Assembly: GCA_964058805.1 (NCBI GenBank)
Contig: CAXKVV010002056.1
Span: forward strand, 1 to 26,921
DNA length: 26,921 bases
Direction of reading: 5' to 3'
From: Schoenoplectus triqueter
Taxonomy: Eukaryota; Streptophyta; Magnoliopsida; Poales; Cyperaceae
In this document: piece after piece, positions 18,726 to 26,921 of the stretch
How the letters are laid out: each line of letters opens with the position of its first letter
Numbering within the stretch: position 1 is the first letter of the stretch
Program-made: the position numbers and the translations under genes
Notes under the pieces: generated by a model
What the model was told of the DNA's origin: nothing
The model's input: only the letters and a program-made list of their open reading frames with translations
Database searches by the model: none

Positions 18726-21684
18726 AACGATACCCGACGCCTTCGGTACCGTCGAAAACAAGTCCGGGCGCGCAAAAAATGAAAACGGGACCCGAGGCCC
18801 TCGGTACCGTCTAAAACGAGTCCGGGCGCGCAAAACATGAATAAGGGACCCGACGCCCTCGGTACCGCCGAAAATGAGTTCGGGCGCGCAAAACATGAAA
18901 ACGATACCCGACGCCCTCGATACCGCCGAAAATGAGTCCGGGACCCGACGAGCTCGGTACCGCCGAAAATGAGTTCGGGCGCGCAAAACATGAAAACGAT
19001 ACCCGACGCCCTCGAGACCGCCGAAAATAAGTCCGGGCGCGCAAAACATTAAAACGGGACCCGACGCCCTCGATATCGCTGAAAACGAGTCCGGGTGCGC
19101 AAAACGTGAAAACAGGACTCGACGGCCTCGAGACCGTCGAAAACGAGTCCGGGCGCGCAAAACATTAAAACGGGACCCGACGCCCTCGTTACCGCCAAAA
19201 ACGAGTCCGGGAGCGCAAAACATGAAAACGAGACCCGACGCCCTCGGTACCGCCGAAAACGAGTCCGAGCGCGCAAAACGTGAAAACGGGACCCGACGCC
19301 CTGGGTACCGCCGAAAACGAGTCCGGGCGTGCAAAACTTGAAAATGGGACCCGACGCCCTCGGTACCGCCGAAAACGTGTCCGAGCGCGTAAAACATGAA
19401 AACCGGACCCGACGCCCTCGGTACCGCCGAAAATGAGTTCGGGCGCGCAAAACATGAAAACGATACCCGACGCCCTCGATACCGCCGAAAATGAGTCCGG
19501 GACCCGACGAGCTCGGTACCGCCGAAAATGAGTTCGGGCGCGCAAAACGTGAAAACGATACCCGACGCCCTCGAGACCGCCGAAAATGAGTCCGGGCGCG
19601 CAAAACATTAAAACGGGACCCGACGCCCTCGATATCGCCGAAAACGAGTCCGGGCGCGCAAAATGTGAAAACAGGACTCGACGGCCTTGGAACCTCCGAA
19701 AACGAGTCCGGGTGCGCAAAACATGAAAACGGGACCCGACGCCCTCGTTACCGCCAAAAACGAGTCCGGGAGCGCAAAACATGAAAACGAGACCCGACGC
19801 CCTCTGTACCGCCGAAAACGAGTCCGGGCGCGCAAAACATGAAAACGGGACACGACGCCCTCGGTACCTCCGAAAACTAGTCCACGCGCGCAAAACATGA
19901 AAACGGGAAAACGGGACCCGACGCCCTCGAGACCGCCGAAAACGAGCCCGGGCGCGCAAAACATGAAAACGGGACCCGACGCCCTCGGTACCGCCGAAAA
20001 TGAGTTCGGGCACGCAAAACAATTAAAACGATACCCGACGCCCTCGGTACCGTCGACAACAAGTTCGGGCGCGCAAAACATGAAAACGGGACCCGAGGCC
20101 CTCGGTACCGTGTAAAACGAGTCCGAGCGCGCAAAATATGAAAAAGGGACCTGACGCCCTCGGTACCGCCGAAAACGAGTCCGGGCGCGCAAAACAAGAA
20201 AATGAGACACGACGCCCTCGGTACCGCCGAAAACGGGTCCCGACGCCTTCGAGACCGACGAAAACGAGTCCGGACGCGCAAAACAGTAAAACGGGACCCG
20301 ACGGCCTCGGTATCGCCGAAAACGAGTCCGGGCGCGCAATACATGAAAACGGGACCCGACGCCCTCGGTACCTCCGAAAATGAGTTCGGGCGCGCAAAAC
20401 ATGAAAACGATACCCGACGCCCTCGATACCGCCGAAAATGGGACCCGACGTCCTCGAGACCGCCGAAAACGATTCCAGGCGCGCAAAACATTAAAACGGG
20501 ACCCGACAACCTCGGTACCGCCGAAAACGAGTCCGGGCGCGCAAAACGTGAAAACGGGACCCGACGCCCTCGGTACCGCCGAAAACGAGTCCGGGCGCGC
20601 AAAACATGAAAACGGGACCCGACGCCCTCGGTACCGCCGAAAATGAGTTCGGGCGCGCAAAACTTGAAAACGATACCCGTCTTCCTCGATACCGCCGAAA
20701 AGGGAACCGGACGCCCTCGAGATCGCCGAAAACGAGTCCAGGCACGCAAAACAATTAAAACGATACCCGACGCCCTCGGTACCGTCGAAAACAAGTCTGG
20801 GCGCGCAAAAAATGAAAACGGGACCCGAGGCCCTCGGTACCGTCTAAAACGAGTCCGGGCGCGCAAAACATGAATAAGGGACCCGACGCCCTCGGTACCG
20901 CCGAAAATGAGTTCGGGCGCGCAAAACATGAAAACGATACCCGACGCCCTCGATACCGCCGAAAATGAATCCGGGACCCGACGAGCTCGGTACCGCCGAA
21001 AATGAGTTCGGGCGCGCAAAACATGAAAACGATACCTGACGCCCTCGAGACCGCCGAAAATGAGTCCGGGCGCGCAAAACATTAAAACGGGACCCGACGC
21101 CCTCGATATCGTCGAAAACGAGTCCGGGCGCGCAAAACGTGAAAACAGGACTCGACGGCCTCGAGACCGTCGAAAACGAGTCCGGGCGCGCAAAACATTA
21201 AAACGGGACCCGACGCCCTCGTTACCGCCAAAAACGAGTCCGGGGGCGCAAAACATGAAAACGAGACCCGACGCCCTCGGTACCGCCGAAAACGAGTCCG
21301 GGCGCGCAAAACATGAAAACGGGACCCGACAACCTCGGTACCGCCGAAAACGAGTCCGAGCGCGCAAAACGTGAAAATGGGACCCGAAGCCCTCGGTACC
21401 GCCGAAAACGAGTCCGGGCGCGCAAAACATGGAAATGGGACCCGACGCCCTCGGTACCGCCGAAAATGAGTTCGGGCGCTCAAAACAAGAAAACGATACC
21501 CGACGCCCTCGATACCGCCGATAACGGGTCCCGACGCCCTCGATACCGCCGAAAATGAGTCCGGGACCCGACGAGCTCGGTACCGCCGAAAACGAGTCCG
21601 GGCGCGCAAAACATGAAAACGAGACTCGACAACCTCGGTACCGCCGAAAACGAGTCCGAGCGCGCAAAACGTGAAAACGGGACT
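18726..21684. repeat. CpG-rich tandem array, 58-bp unit, about 50 copies
   Basis: The unit reads GGTACCGCCGAAAACGAGTC, then CGGGCGCGCAAAACATGAAA, then ACGGGACCCGACGCCCTC, 58 bp in all with ten CpG sites. It repeats through the interval with about 5-15 percent variation. Junction variants GGTACC, GATACC, GAGACC, GTTACC and GATATC mark unit types. A shortened 37-bp unit, in which CCGGGACCCGACGAGCTC replaces the middle, appears at least three times (about 18930, 19490, 20970), and other short forms occur near 20230, 20440, 20700 and 21520. The array is GC-rich in AT-rich surroundings. Every long frame here, up to 638 codons on the minus strand, results from a 58-bp unit without minus-strand stops. 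Confidence 0.95.
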
Positions 21685-21830
21685 GTTTACCCTTGAAAAG
21701 TTTCAAGGATGAATGGATGAATAAATGAAATAAATTGATGATAAAATCATAAGAAAGGGGAAGAAGAGAAAGAGTAGTGGAAAGGTGGCCCACTGATCAG
21801 GAAAAGTCGCTGCCTAACCCCGAAACAAAT
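21685..21830. other. Right flank of the array
   Basis: Immediately after the last unit is an 8-bp-stem palindrome, CCTTGAAAAGTTTCAAGG (about 21702-21719), then short GAATGGATGAATAAATGAAA repeats and purine-rich DNA. No gene. Confidence 0.5.
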
Positions 21831-22015
21831 CCATTAGTCCCACAATGGAATGTTGGGCATGAAGTGAAGAGTATAAATACCCCGCTATTCTCTATCCACT
21901 CAGCATGAGTGACACCCAAGAAGATCGAGGGAGAGAGGAGACCTCTTGGGTGTCACCATGTGATTATATCTTTTCTGACAAGTGGGACCCACATGGCAGT
22001 CCCTTATGAGCAGCT
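21831..22015 (+). repeat. TATA-hairpin module 1
   Basis: Order: ATTAGTCCCACAATGG, then TATAAATACCCC with TATAAATA at 21872-21879, then a hairpin with left arm GTGACACCCAAGA (21909-21921) and right arm TCTTGGGTGTCAC (21944-21956), a perfect 13-bp stem with a purine-rich 22-base loop, then ATGTGATTATATC and CTGACAAGTGGGACCCACAT (from 21975). Module 2 repeats the order 245 bp later. The TATA-to-hairpin distance places the hairpin within a few bases of a predicted transcription start. Confidence 0.8.
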
Positions 22016-22071
22016 CCAATGACATGGACCTAGCCTATTTTGCTAAGAAAGCTAACCAACCCGGAACAGAG

Positions 22072-22262
22072 GTTAAGCATTAATCCCACAAGGAAATCCT
22101 AAATATGGGACGAGGATATAAATACCCCACCACCTCCTACTCATTCGAGGTGGCTGACCCTCGGGAGATTTAGGAGAGGGAAAATCTCCTGATGGGTCAG
22201 CCATTTGATTATATTTTTTTCTGACAAGTGGGACCCACCTGGCAGCCCCTTGCAGAAGAACC
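22072..22262 (+). repeat. TATA-hairpin module 2
   Basis: Order as in module 1: ATTAATCCCACAAGG, TATAAATA at 22117-22124 followed by CCCC, then a hairpin with outer stem GGCTGACCC (22152-22160) / GGGTCAGCC (22194-22202) and inner stem GGAGATTT (22164-22171) / AAATCTCC (22182-22189), then ATTTGATTATATTT and CTGACAAGTGGGACCCACCT (from 22221). The stem bases differ from module 1 but pairing is kept. The spacing TATA to stem is 35 bp, versus 37 in module 1. Confidence 0.8.
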
Positions 22263-22278
22263 TAATAGCATAGCCTAT

Positions 22279-22350
22279 CTGATGAGTCACCCATGTGACC
22301 ATTTTCACTGACAGGTGAACCCCACACCTCAGTGACCTATTGAAGAGGGT
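22279..22350 (+). repeat. Partial third copy of the module (right part)
   Basis: CTGATGAGTCACCCATGTGA then CCATTTTCACTGACAGGTGA corresponds to CTGATGGGTCAGCCATTTGA ... CTGACAAGTGG of module 2. There is no TATA box or left hairpin arm, so this copy is truncated. A small GTCAC CCAT GTGAC stem replaces the larger one. Confidence 0.55.
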
Positions 22351-22504
22351 CAGAATTGAACCCTAGAAATCTGCCTTTGAAGCTAACCCTAGGAAGGAGC
22401 TGAAGCAGTGTAATCCCTATACTACATGAAATGATGTCAATGCCAAGCTAGCATTTTGATGCAACTAATCATGAGAAATTCCAAATGTGATTTTGCTTTC
22501 AAGG

Positions 22505-22730
22505 CTGACCTGGTGCCAAAGCTGCGAGCAACCACCTAACCATGCTTTGATTTGAGTCAATTACTGATAAGTAGTCAGTTATTTGACCAAGTCACCCTCA
22601 TGTTAAGGGATTGAAAGTCAATTTCACAAGACTGATCAGGTGCCAAAGCTGGGAGCAACCATCTGATCAAGTCTAGATTTGTATTAATTGCTGATAAGTA
22701 GTCAGCATTTGATCAAATCAAGCCCTAATA
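22505..22730. repeat. Two direct repeats, period about 127 bp
   Basis: TGACCTGGTGCCAAAGCTGC then GAGCAACCACCT, and later TTACTGATAAGTAGTCAG, recur as TGATCAGGTGCCAAAGCTGG then GAGCAACCATCT and TTGCTGATAAGTAGTCAG. The starts lie at about 22506 and 22633. Diverged by substitutions and indels. Confidence 0.75.
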
Positions 22731-22739
22731 AATATCAAT

Positions 22740-23130
22740 ATAAGTCTAATTGATATTTAGTTAGGGTGGTTTCTGCAAGAGGGAGATAATTGGCAGAGAC
22801 ATTGAGCTACAATTGAGATTAGGGATTAATTCATAAGGAATAATAGGGTTTTATGAATAAAAGAATTTTTAACTCAGAGAAGGAGGGGTAAAAATAGAAT
22901 TAAAAATTACAGGGATGATCATCATGAATTTAGGGATTTTTGGTGAAAATTTCATAATTTTTGGATAAGTGGAGCTATCAGAATAAATTCAGAGAAGATA
23001 AAGGCAGAATAAATAGACTGATCAAAGGCTGAGATTCAATCAAGGATTTATCTGGGTGCAATCTGGGGACAGAGATTCATCTGGGTGCAAACTGGGGATC
23101 CTAAGCACACCTACACCGAATCAGAGAAGA
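22740..23130. other. Non-coding repeat-block sequence with a small direct repeat
   Basis: Mostly AT-rich. At about 23040-23102, ATCTGGGTGCAATCTGGGGA and ATCTGGGTGCAAACTGGGGA recur with a period near 33 bp. No gene recognised. Confidence 0.5.
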
Positions 23131-23710
23131 GAGAGGGTGTGACACGTGTCAGCATTTCATTGGGCCACCTCATGCCACGTGTCAGCACCCCATTGGTCCA
23201 CCTCAGCCATGTGGGCCCCACACCCCTACAGACCTGACAAGTGGGCCCCACCTATGCCACATGGCAGTCAGCCATTAGTCCACATCAGCAGCCACCTCAT
23301 CCAGCAGCAAGACAAATGGCAGCATGCTATAAGGCCACCTCAACAGCCCATTACCATGTGGCCTTCCCTCATTGGTCCACATCACCACTATGAATCCCAC
23401 TATGCTATAAGGCGACTGACAAGTGGGCCCCACTGGATGCCACATGGCATGCACTCACTGGTGCCATGTCATCACACAGTGTGTACAAGGAGGGACAGAT
23501 GGCTCCTTATGATTGGTACAGAGCAACACAAGGTGCCACATGGCACTATATCACAAAGCCACATCATACACAGATTATTAACACTAAGGGTTTGTTTAAT
23601 AAGCAATCAACCAATCAGGCAGAGCCACCTCAGCCTATTAACCCTAATCATCATGTTAATCAGCTGCTAAATGAGATGCCTAACTATTAAATCTGACATG
23701 TGGGACCCAG
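23131..23710. repeat. Patchwork of short motif repeats (G-box and GGGCCCAC-type)
   Basis: Repeated words include CCACGTGTCAGC (G-box core CACGTG at about 23142 and 23177), CATTGGTCCACCTCAGC and variants, CTATAAGGC, GCCACATGGCA, and CTGACAAGTGGGCCCCAC at 23234 and 23416, with a diverged form at 23693. The open frame at 23146-23670 is rich in His, Trp and Pro because of the repeated CCACATGG words and is not credible as a protein. Such promoter-like mixtures are common in plant retroelement LTRs. No primer binding site, polypurine tract or retroelement coding region is visible. Confidence 0.5.
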
Positions 23711-24700
23711 TAGTCGGGTTAATATGAGTAGGCGCATGAGATGGAAGTTGTGAGCTGAGTCTATTCAATCTATCTCTTCAATTCAGCGCAATTCGATTTA
23801 AAACAAAAGATAAAAGGAAGATGAACCTGGTGCATGAGCTCTATGCCGCTGTCTCTCTTCTCTCCCGTGCGACGGTGCGCGTGTGCCATGCGCATCCAAG
23901 CTGGCGGAAGGGCCTTCTCCCTCTTCCTTCTTCTCGCCATTGCCCGAGTCCAGCACAGCTCGCATTCTCTTCTTTCCTTGGCGCCTCACCATGATTAAAG
24001 GCAATCTAAGAGAGCAGTGATGATCAAGCGATAGGATAAAGGATATTATTGAGTCAATTGAGAAAACGAGATGAATAGAAGTGGAAATTGAGTTAGTACC
24101 CGAAATTGAGCTAAAGAAAGGAATCCAATTGGTGCTCTGAATATCAAATTGAGTTGCAAAACAACTTCCTTGAGCTAAGGCGACGTCGATTGATAGGTGA
24201 TTATGAAGCAATTGAGTCAAAAGAGGGTTCAAAGATCGGAAATTGCCAAAAGCAGTAGCAAAGAGATAAGTACAATTGATGCTTTAGGGATCAAATTGCA
24301 TAGATAAGTGGCATCTCCAAGGTGAGGCGACACTAATAGAGGTGAATGATCGAGACAATTGAATGAAATGATCTGAAATTGATCAAGAGAGAGAATGAGG
24401 CAGAAATGTGATTTTGAATTGAATAAGCCTCAGTGTAATTGAGAGTGAAGAGTTGATGACAGTGATGAAGGGATGTTTAAATACAAGCTAGCAATAAAAG
24501 AGTCGCTCATCCAATAGAACATGTGCTTAATTGGAGTCAAATCAGTCATGGCACAGTCAAACCGTAACAGAAAACAGTTGGGCGGTTTCCACAACAAACA
24601 CAAACCCATCTGGGCCATTGATTGAATTAGAATGAAGGGTGAAGATGTATCCAAGGTGGCAATCCGAGTAGAAGGCAGCTAACCAATCACAATTGAGTAT
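23711..24700. other. Non-coding, AATTGAG-rich stretch with a GC-richer island
   Basis: A GC-richer patch lies at 23840-23990. On the minus strand it gives a basic/acidic run (MVRRQGKKRMR...EKKEEGEG) inside a 144-codon frame (23798-24232). Codon structure is unconvincing and the rest of that frame is hydrophobic noise, so I do not call it. From 24050 to 24440 the word AATTGA(G/A) is unusually frequent. Confidence 0.4.
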
Positions 24701-24715
24701 AATCGGCCTAATTAG

Positions 24716-24880
24716 CCTATATAAACTGGAATTCAGCAACAGTATGAAAAAGAGGAGCAGAGCTGTTAGGATCAAGAACATACACCCACATACACTTTAC
24801 TAGTCGACAAGAGAGAGAGTGTGAATAGCTAGAAGAGAGATTATTGAATTTCTTGTTTCTGTGAAGAATAAAAGGTAATT
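24716..24880 (+). promoter_or_regulatory. LTR-like promoter and poly(A) pair, tentative
   Basis: CCTATATAAACTGG (TATA at about 24718) is followed about 140 bp later by GAAGAATAAAAGG, a poly(A)-type signal. This order of TATA box, short transcribed region and poly(A) signal is the layout of an LTR R region. No second LTR copy or coding region is seen in the window. Confidence 0.25.
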
Positions 24881-25080
24881 GGTAATATTCATTGGTTTAT
24901 AGATGTTTTCCTTGTATTCTTTCTCTGAAATTGATTTTAAAACATTCAATTCATAGTTATTGAGTAGCCAATTGAATATATTTCTTCACTCTTGCTTTCT
25001 TCTTTTGGAAATTTTGTTTCTTTCACTTGTTTCTTCACTGTTCCTCTTTGAAAAACATCAATTAGCAATAATCAGCCGCA

Positions 25081-25455
25081 TTCAGTGAGCCACTGGCCCA
25101 ATCACTAAGTGATTGGCGAGCCTTTAGGCCTGAATCGGTTATAAAGTCAAGAATTTGTGATTTAGTTATTGATATACTGATTTTCATTGAAAATTTTCAT
25201 TTTTAGTATCCATTAGCCTATGATCATACAAAACTGAGGTATACAAGTTCATGTCTTTGTAATTTTCTTGATTGAATTGTTCTTGATTGATTGGAATTAG
25301 CCTTAGCATTGCAATTTCATTATAATGCATTGATTCTGTTAGAACCAGTATATCGCCGAGTTCTCAAATCCAAATTTGTCCAAATTAGCACTCAACTCAG
25401 TGAGCCACTGGCCCTAGCTACGCCTAGGTGCGCCTTTAGGCCTGAGGGGTGTTGA
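25081..25455. repeat. Direct repeats with variable central stem
   Basis: TTCAGTGAGCCACTGGCC ... CCTTTAGGCCTGA at about 25081-25133 recurs as CTCAGTGAGCCACTGGCC ... CCTTTAGGCCTGA at about 25396-25444. Between the conserved flanks the first has CCAATCACTAAGTGATTGG and the second CCTAGCTACGCCTAGG. Both are palindromic but unrelated in sequence. Confidence 0.75.
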
Positions 25456-25489
25456 TTTGATGAAGAAAGGGCACGAATTGAGTTAATTA

Positions 25490-25985
25490 AGCTTGGTACC
25501 GACCGGTACCACGTATTGCCGTGTGATTAGTTGCTTCAACACCTTCAAGAACGAGAAAGAAGCCCTCTGCCCATCCTATACCGCATCTCCATACCTAGAC
25601 GATGCTCATTGACCTCGTAATTGCCAATAATTTTGATCAATTTTGCCGAATTTAACGGAAGAAGTATCTCGGTACCGGTTCTAACTGACACACTACTCGG
25701 TACCATCATATGGCATCTCTCACCGTATGGATTCTCGATCAAGAACTATAAAAGAACTCTCCAAAGCAAGACGATGCAGAAGCACCGACCTGATCATGGA
25801 AGAGATGCTCCGGCTGCCGGAAGCGCCATTCGGCACGAATCCTGACGTAGGAACAAATCGGGAGAGATAAAAGAACCGTTGGCACGAACCTTGAAGCATG
25901 CGTCAATCTTGAAGATGATTAATACGCAGGATCTGTTAAGAAGTCCGATTATTAAACCAAGAAAGGATCTGGGCCGTAGATCCAT
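25490..25985. other. GC-richer stretch, no gene recognised
   Basis: More balanced in base composition than its surroundings, with several GGTACC-type words (GGTACCGACCGGTACC at about 25496). The short frames on both strands (65, 74 and 63 codons) overlap each other and match nothing I know. Confidence 0.4.
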
Positions 25986-25989
25986 CTAA

Positions 25990-26095
25990 CACTTATCTCA
26001 AGCGAATCTGGCGGCCCAAATAAGAATGGAGTTAAATAAAAGATAAGCGCCAATCTTGGAGCAGATCTGGCGGCCCAGATTAAGCCCATTAATTA
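25990..26095. repeat. Short direct repeat with ATCTGGCGGCCCA
   Basis: GCGAATCTGGCGGCCCAAAT and GCAGATCTGGCGGCCCAGAT recur about 60 bp apart (about 26003 and 26062), each followed by AAG and then TTAAATAA-type sequence. Confidence 0.65.
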
Positions 26096-26921
26096 AATAA
26101 TAACAGAATAGTGATAATATTGAGTAAATAAATGATTTGAAAATGCTCCTGAACTCCAAATTGACTCAAATTTGTTTCTAAAATTTTCTTATTTTTCATA
26201 CTATTTTTCTATATGATAATATTCCAGTTTTAGAAATATAATCATAATAAAACATTTTAAAAGCAAAATGCATTACATATATTGATATAGTTGACCTAGC
26301 TTTGACTTGTCATTTAAAATACTATAAAAATTCCAAAAATACAAATAAAATCAGAAATAATAATTAGATACATTTTAGTGATTTTCAAGTGATTTTTCAA
26401 TAGTAAATAATGAGATTAGCTATATTCTTTGATAAATAAAAAAAATATATGAATAATAATAGATATTATATTGATATTTTCTTGATATTTTTTTCCTGTA
26501 AAAAGAATAATAAGAATAAATAGCACAAAATATACAAAATATACTACTATGCATTTTCTTTCATAATAAAGAATGATAATATAGTTTTATAATATGAATT
26601 GTATTTCTTTTGTTATTTCTATACAAATATATACAATAAAAATACTTTTGATGAATAAAATGCAATAAAAATAATAGTTGTAATAAAAACATAATGAATT
26701 TCATCTCTTATGACTACTTTCAACTAATAATAAAAAATCTTATACTTTTCTATAGATAATAAATAGAAATAATAAGAATAAATATAATGAATAGTATAAT
26801 AAATAGAATAGAATATTAGTAATGATTTCTTTTAGCTATTATAGATATAAAAAAAATAATAATAATAAAAAATATAATAATAAAAATAATAATAGCAAAA
26901 TAGTATAGCTAATCATCTTTT
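26096..26921. other. Very AT-rich low-complexity sequence
   Basis: Long runs of AATAATA, AATAGAATA and ATAAAAA words with almost no G or C. No frames, no RNA genes. This type of sequence is common in non-coding spacers of large plant retroelements, but nothing here proves that. Confidence 0.6.

Noticed and set aside
18726..21684. CRISPR array
   Set aside because: The whole unit repeats without unique spacers, and the setting is a plant nuclear genome.
19877..21793. 638-codon minus-strand frame as a protein gene
   Set aside because: Almost all of it is the 58-bp array read in rotating frames. The unit simply lacks minus-strand stops.
23146..23670. 174-codon frame as a gene
   Set aside because: His/Trp/Pro-rich translation of repeated CCACATGG/CATTGGTCCAC words. 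No domain and no splice context.
23798..24232. 144-codon minus-strand frame as a retroelement gag or nuclear protein
   Set aside because: One basic/acidic run and otherwise unstructured sequence; no motif I could name.
24716..25500. Complete LTR retrotransposon
   Set aside because: A TATA box and a poly(A)-type signal are present, but there is no second LTR, no primer binding site and no gag/pol in the window.

Overview
The window looks like AT-rich nuclear DNA of a flowering plant. It has one intron-split plant gene with GT-AG junctions, dense miniature transposons, a satellite-like array, and no bacterial-type gene packing. The order or species cannot be read from the sequence. I see no tRNA, rRNA, CRISPR array or viral genes.

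Only one protein gene is well supported (coding exons within 2393-6578, + strand). Five coding exons join in frame to an 825-residue protein of the TRM (TON1 Recruiting Motif) / DUF3741-DUF4378 family, closest in my recollection to the Arabidopsis TRM16-TRM20 branch (At4g28760-like). It would act at cortical microtubules with the TON1/PP2A machinery. A leader exon (about 1020-1278), a leader intron, a five-codon uORF just before the start codon and several poly(A) signals (6712-6873) complete the model.

Downstream the window is repeats. A complete 309-bp hAT-type MITE with a perfect 8-bp target duplication lies at 7669-7977. From 8478 to 13643 there is a dense cluster of foldback (inverted-repeat) elements sitting in (TA)n/(CT)n microsatellites, resembling the rice Micron type, in at least four sequence families that share or swap termini. 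One family also has a copy in the first coding intron of the TRM gene. A deletion-type CACTA element (about 14349-15653) carries a long internal hairpin. A diverged ~190-bp tandem repeat follows at 16080-16935, and a probable minus-strand tRNA-derived SINE at 17981-18110.

At 18726-21684 there is a CpG-rich tandem array with a 58-bp unit, about 50 copies, with higher-order duplication at offsets of 559 and 2033 bp. All long reading frames there come from the repeat.

From 21685 to about 26100 lies a non-coding, probably transposon-derived block of layered duplications. It contains two modules in which a TATAAATACCCC box is followed 35-37 bp later by a perfect-stem hairpin whose arms differ between copies, and later a direct repeat that again carries different stems between conserved flanks. 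The end (26100-26921) is extreme AT-rich low-complexity sequence. The structure-conserving hairpin modules and the 58-bp array are the parts I find least explained by known families.
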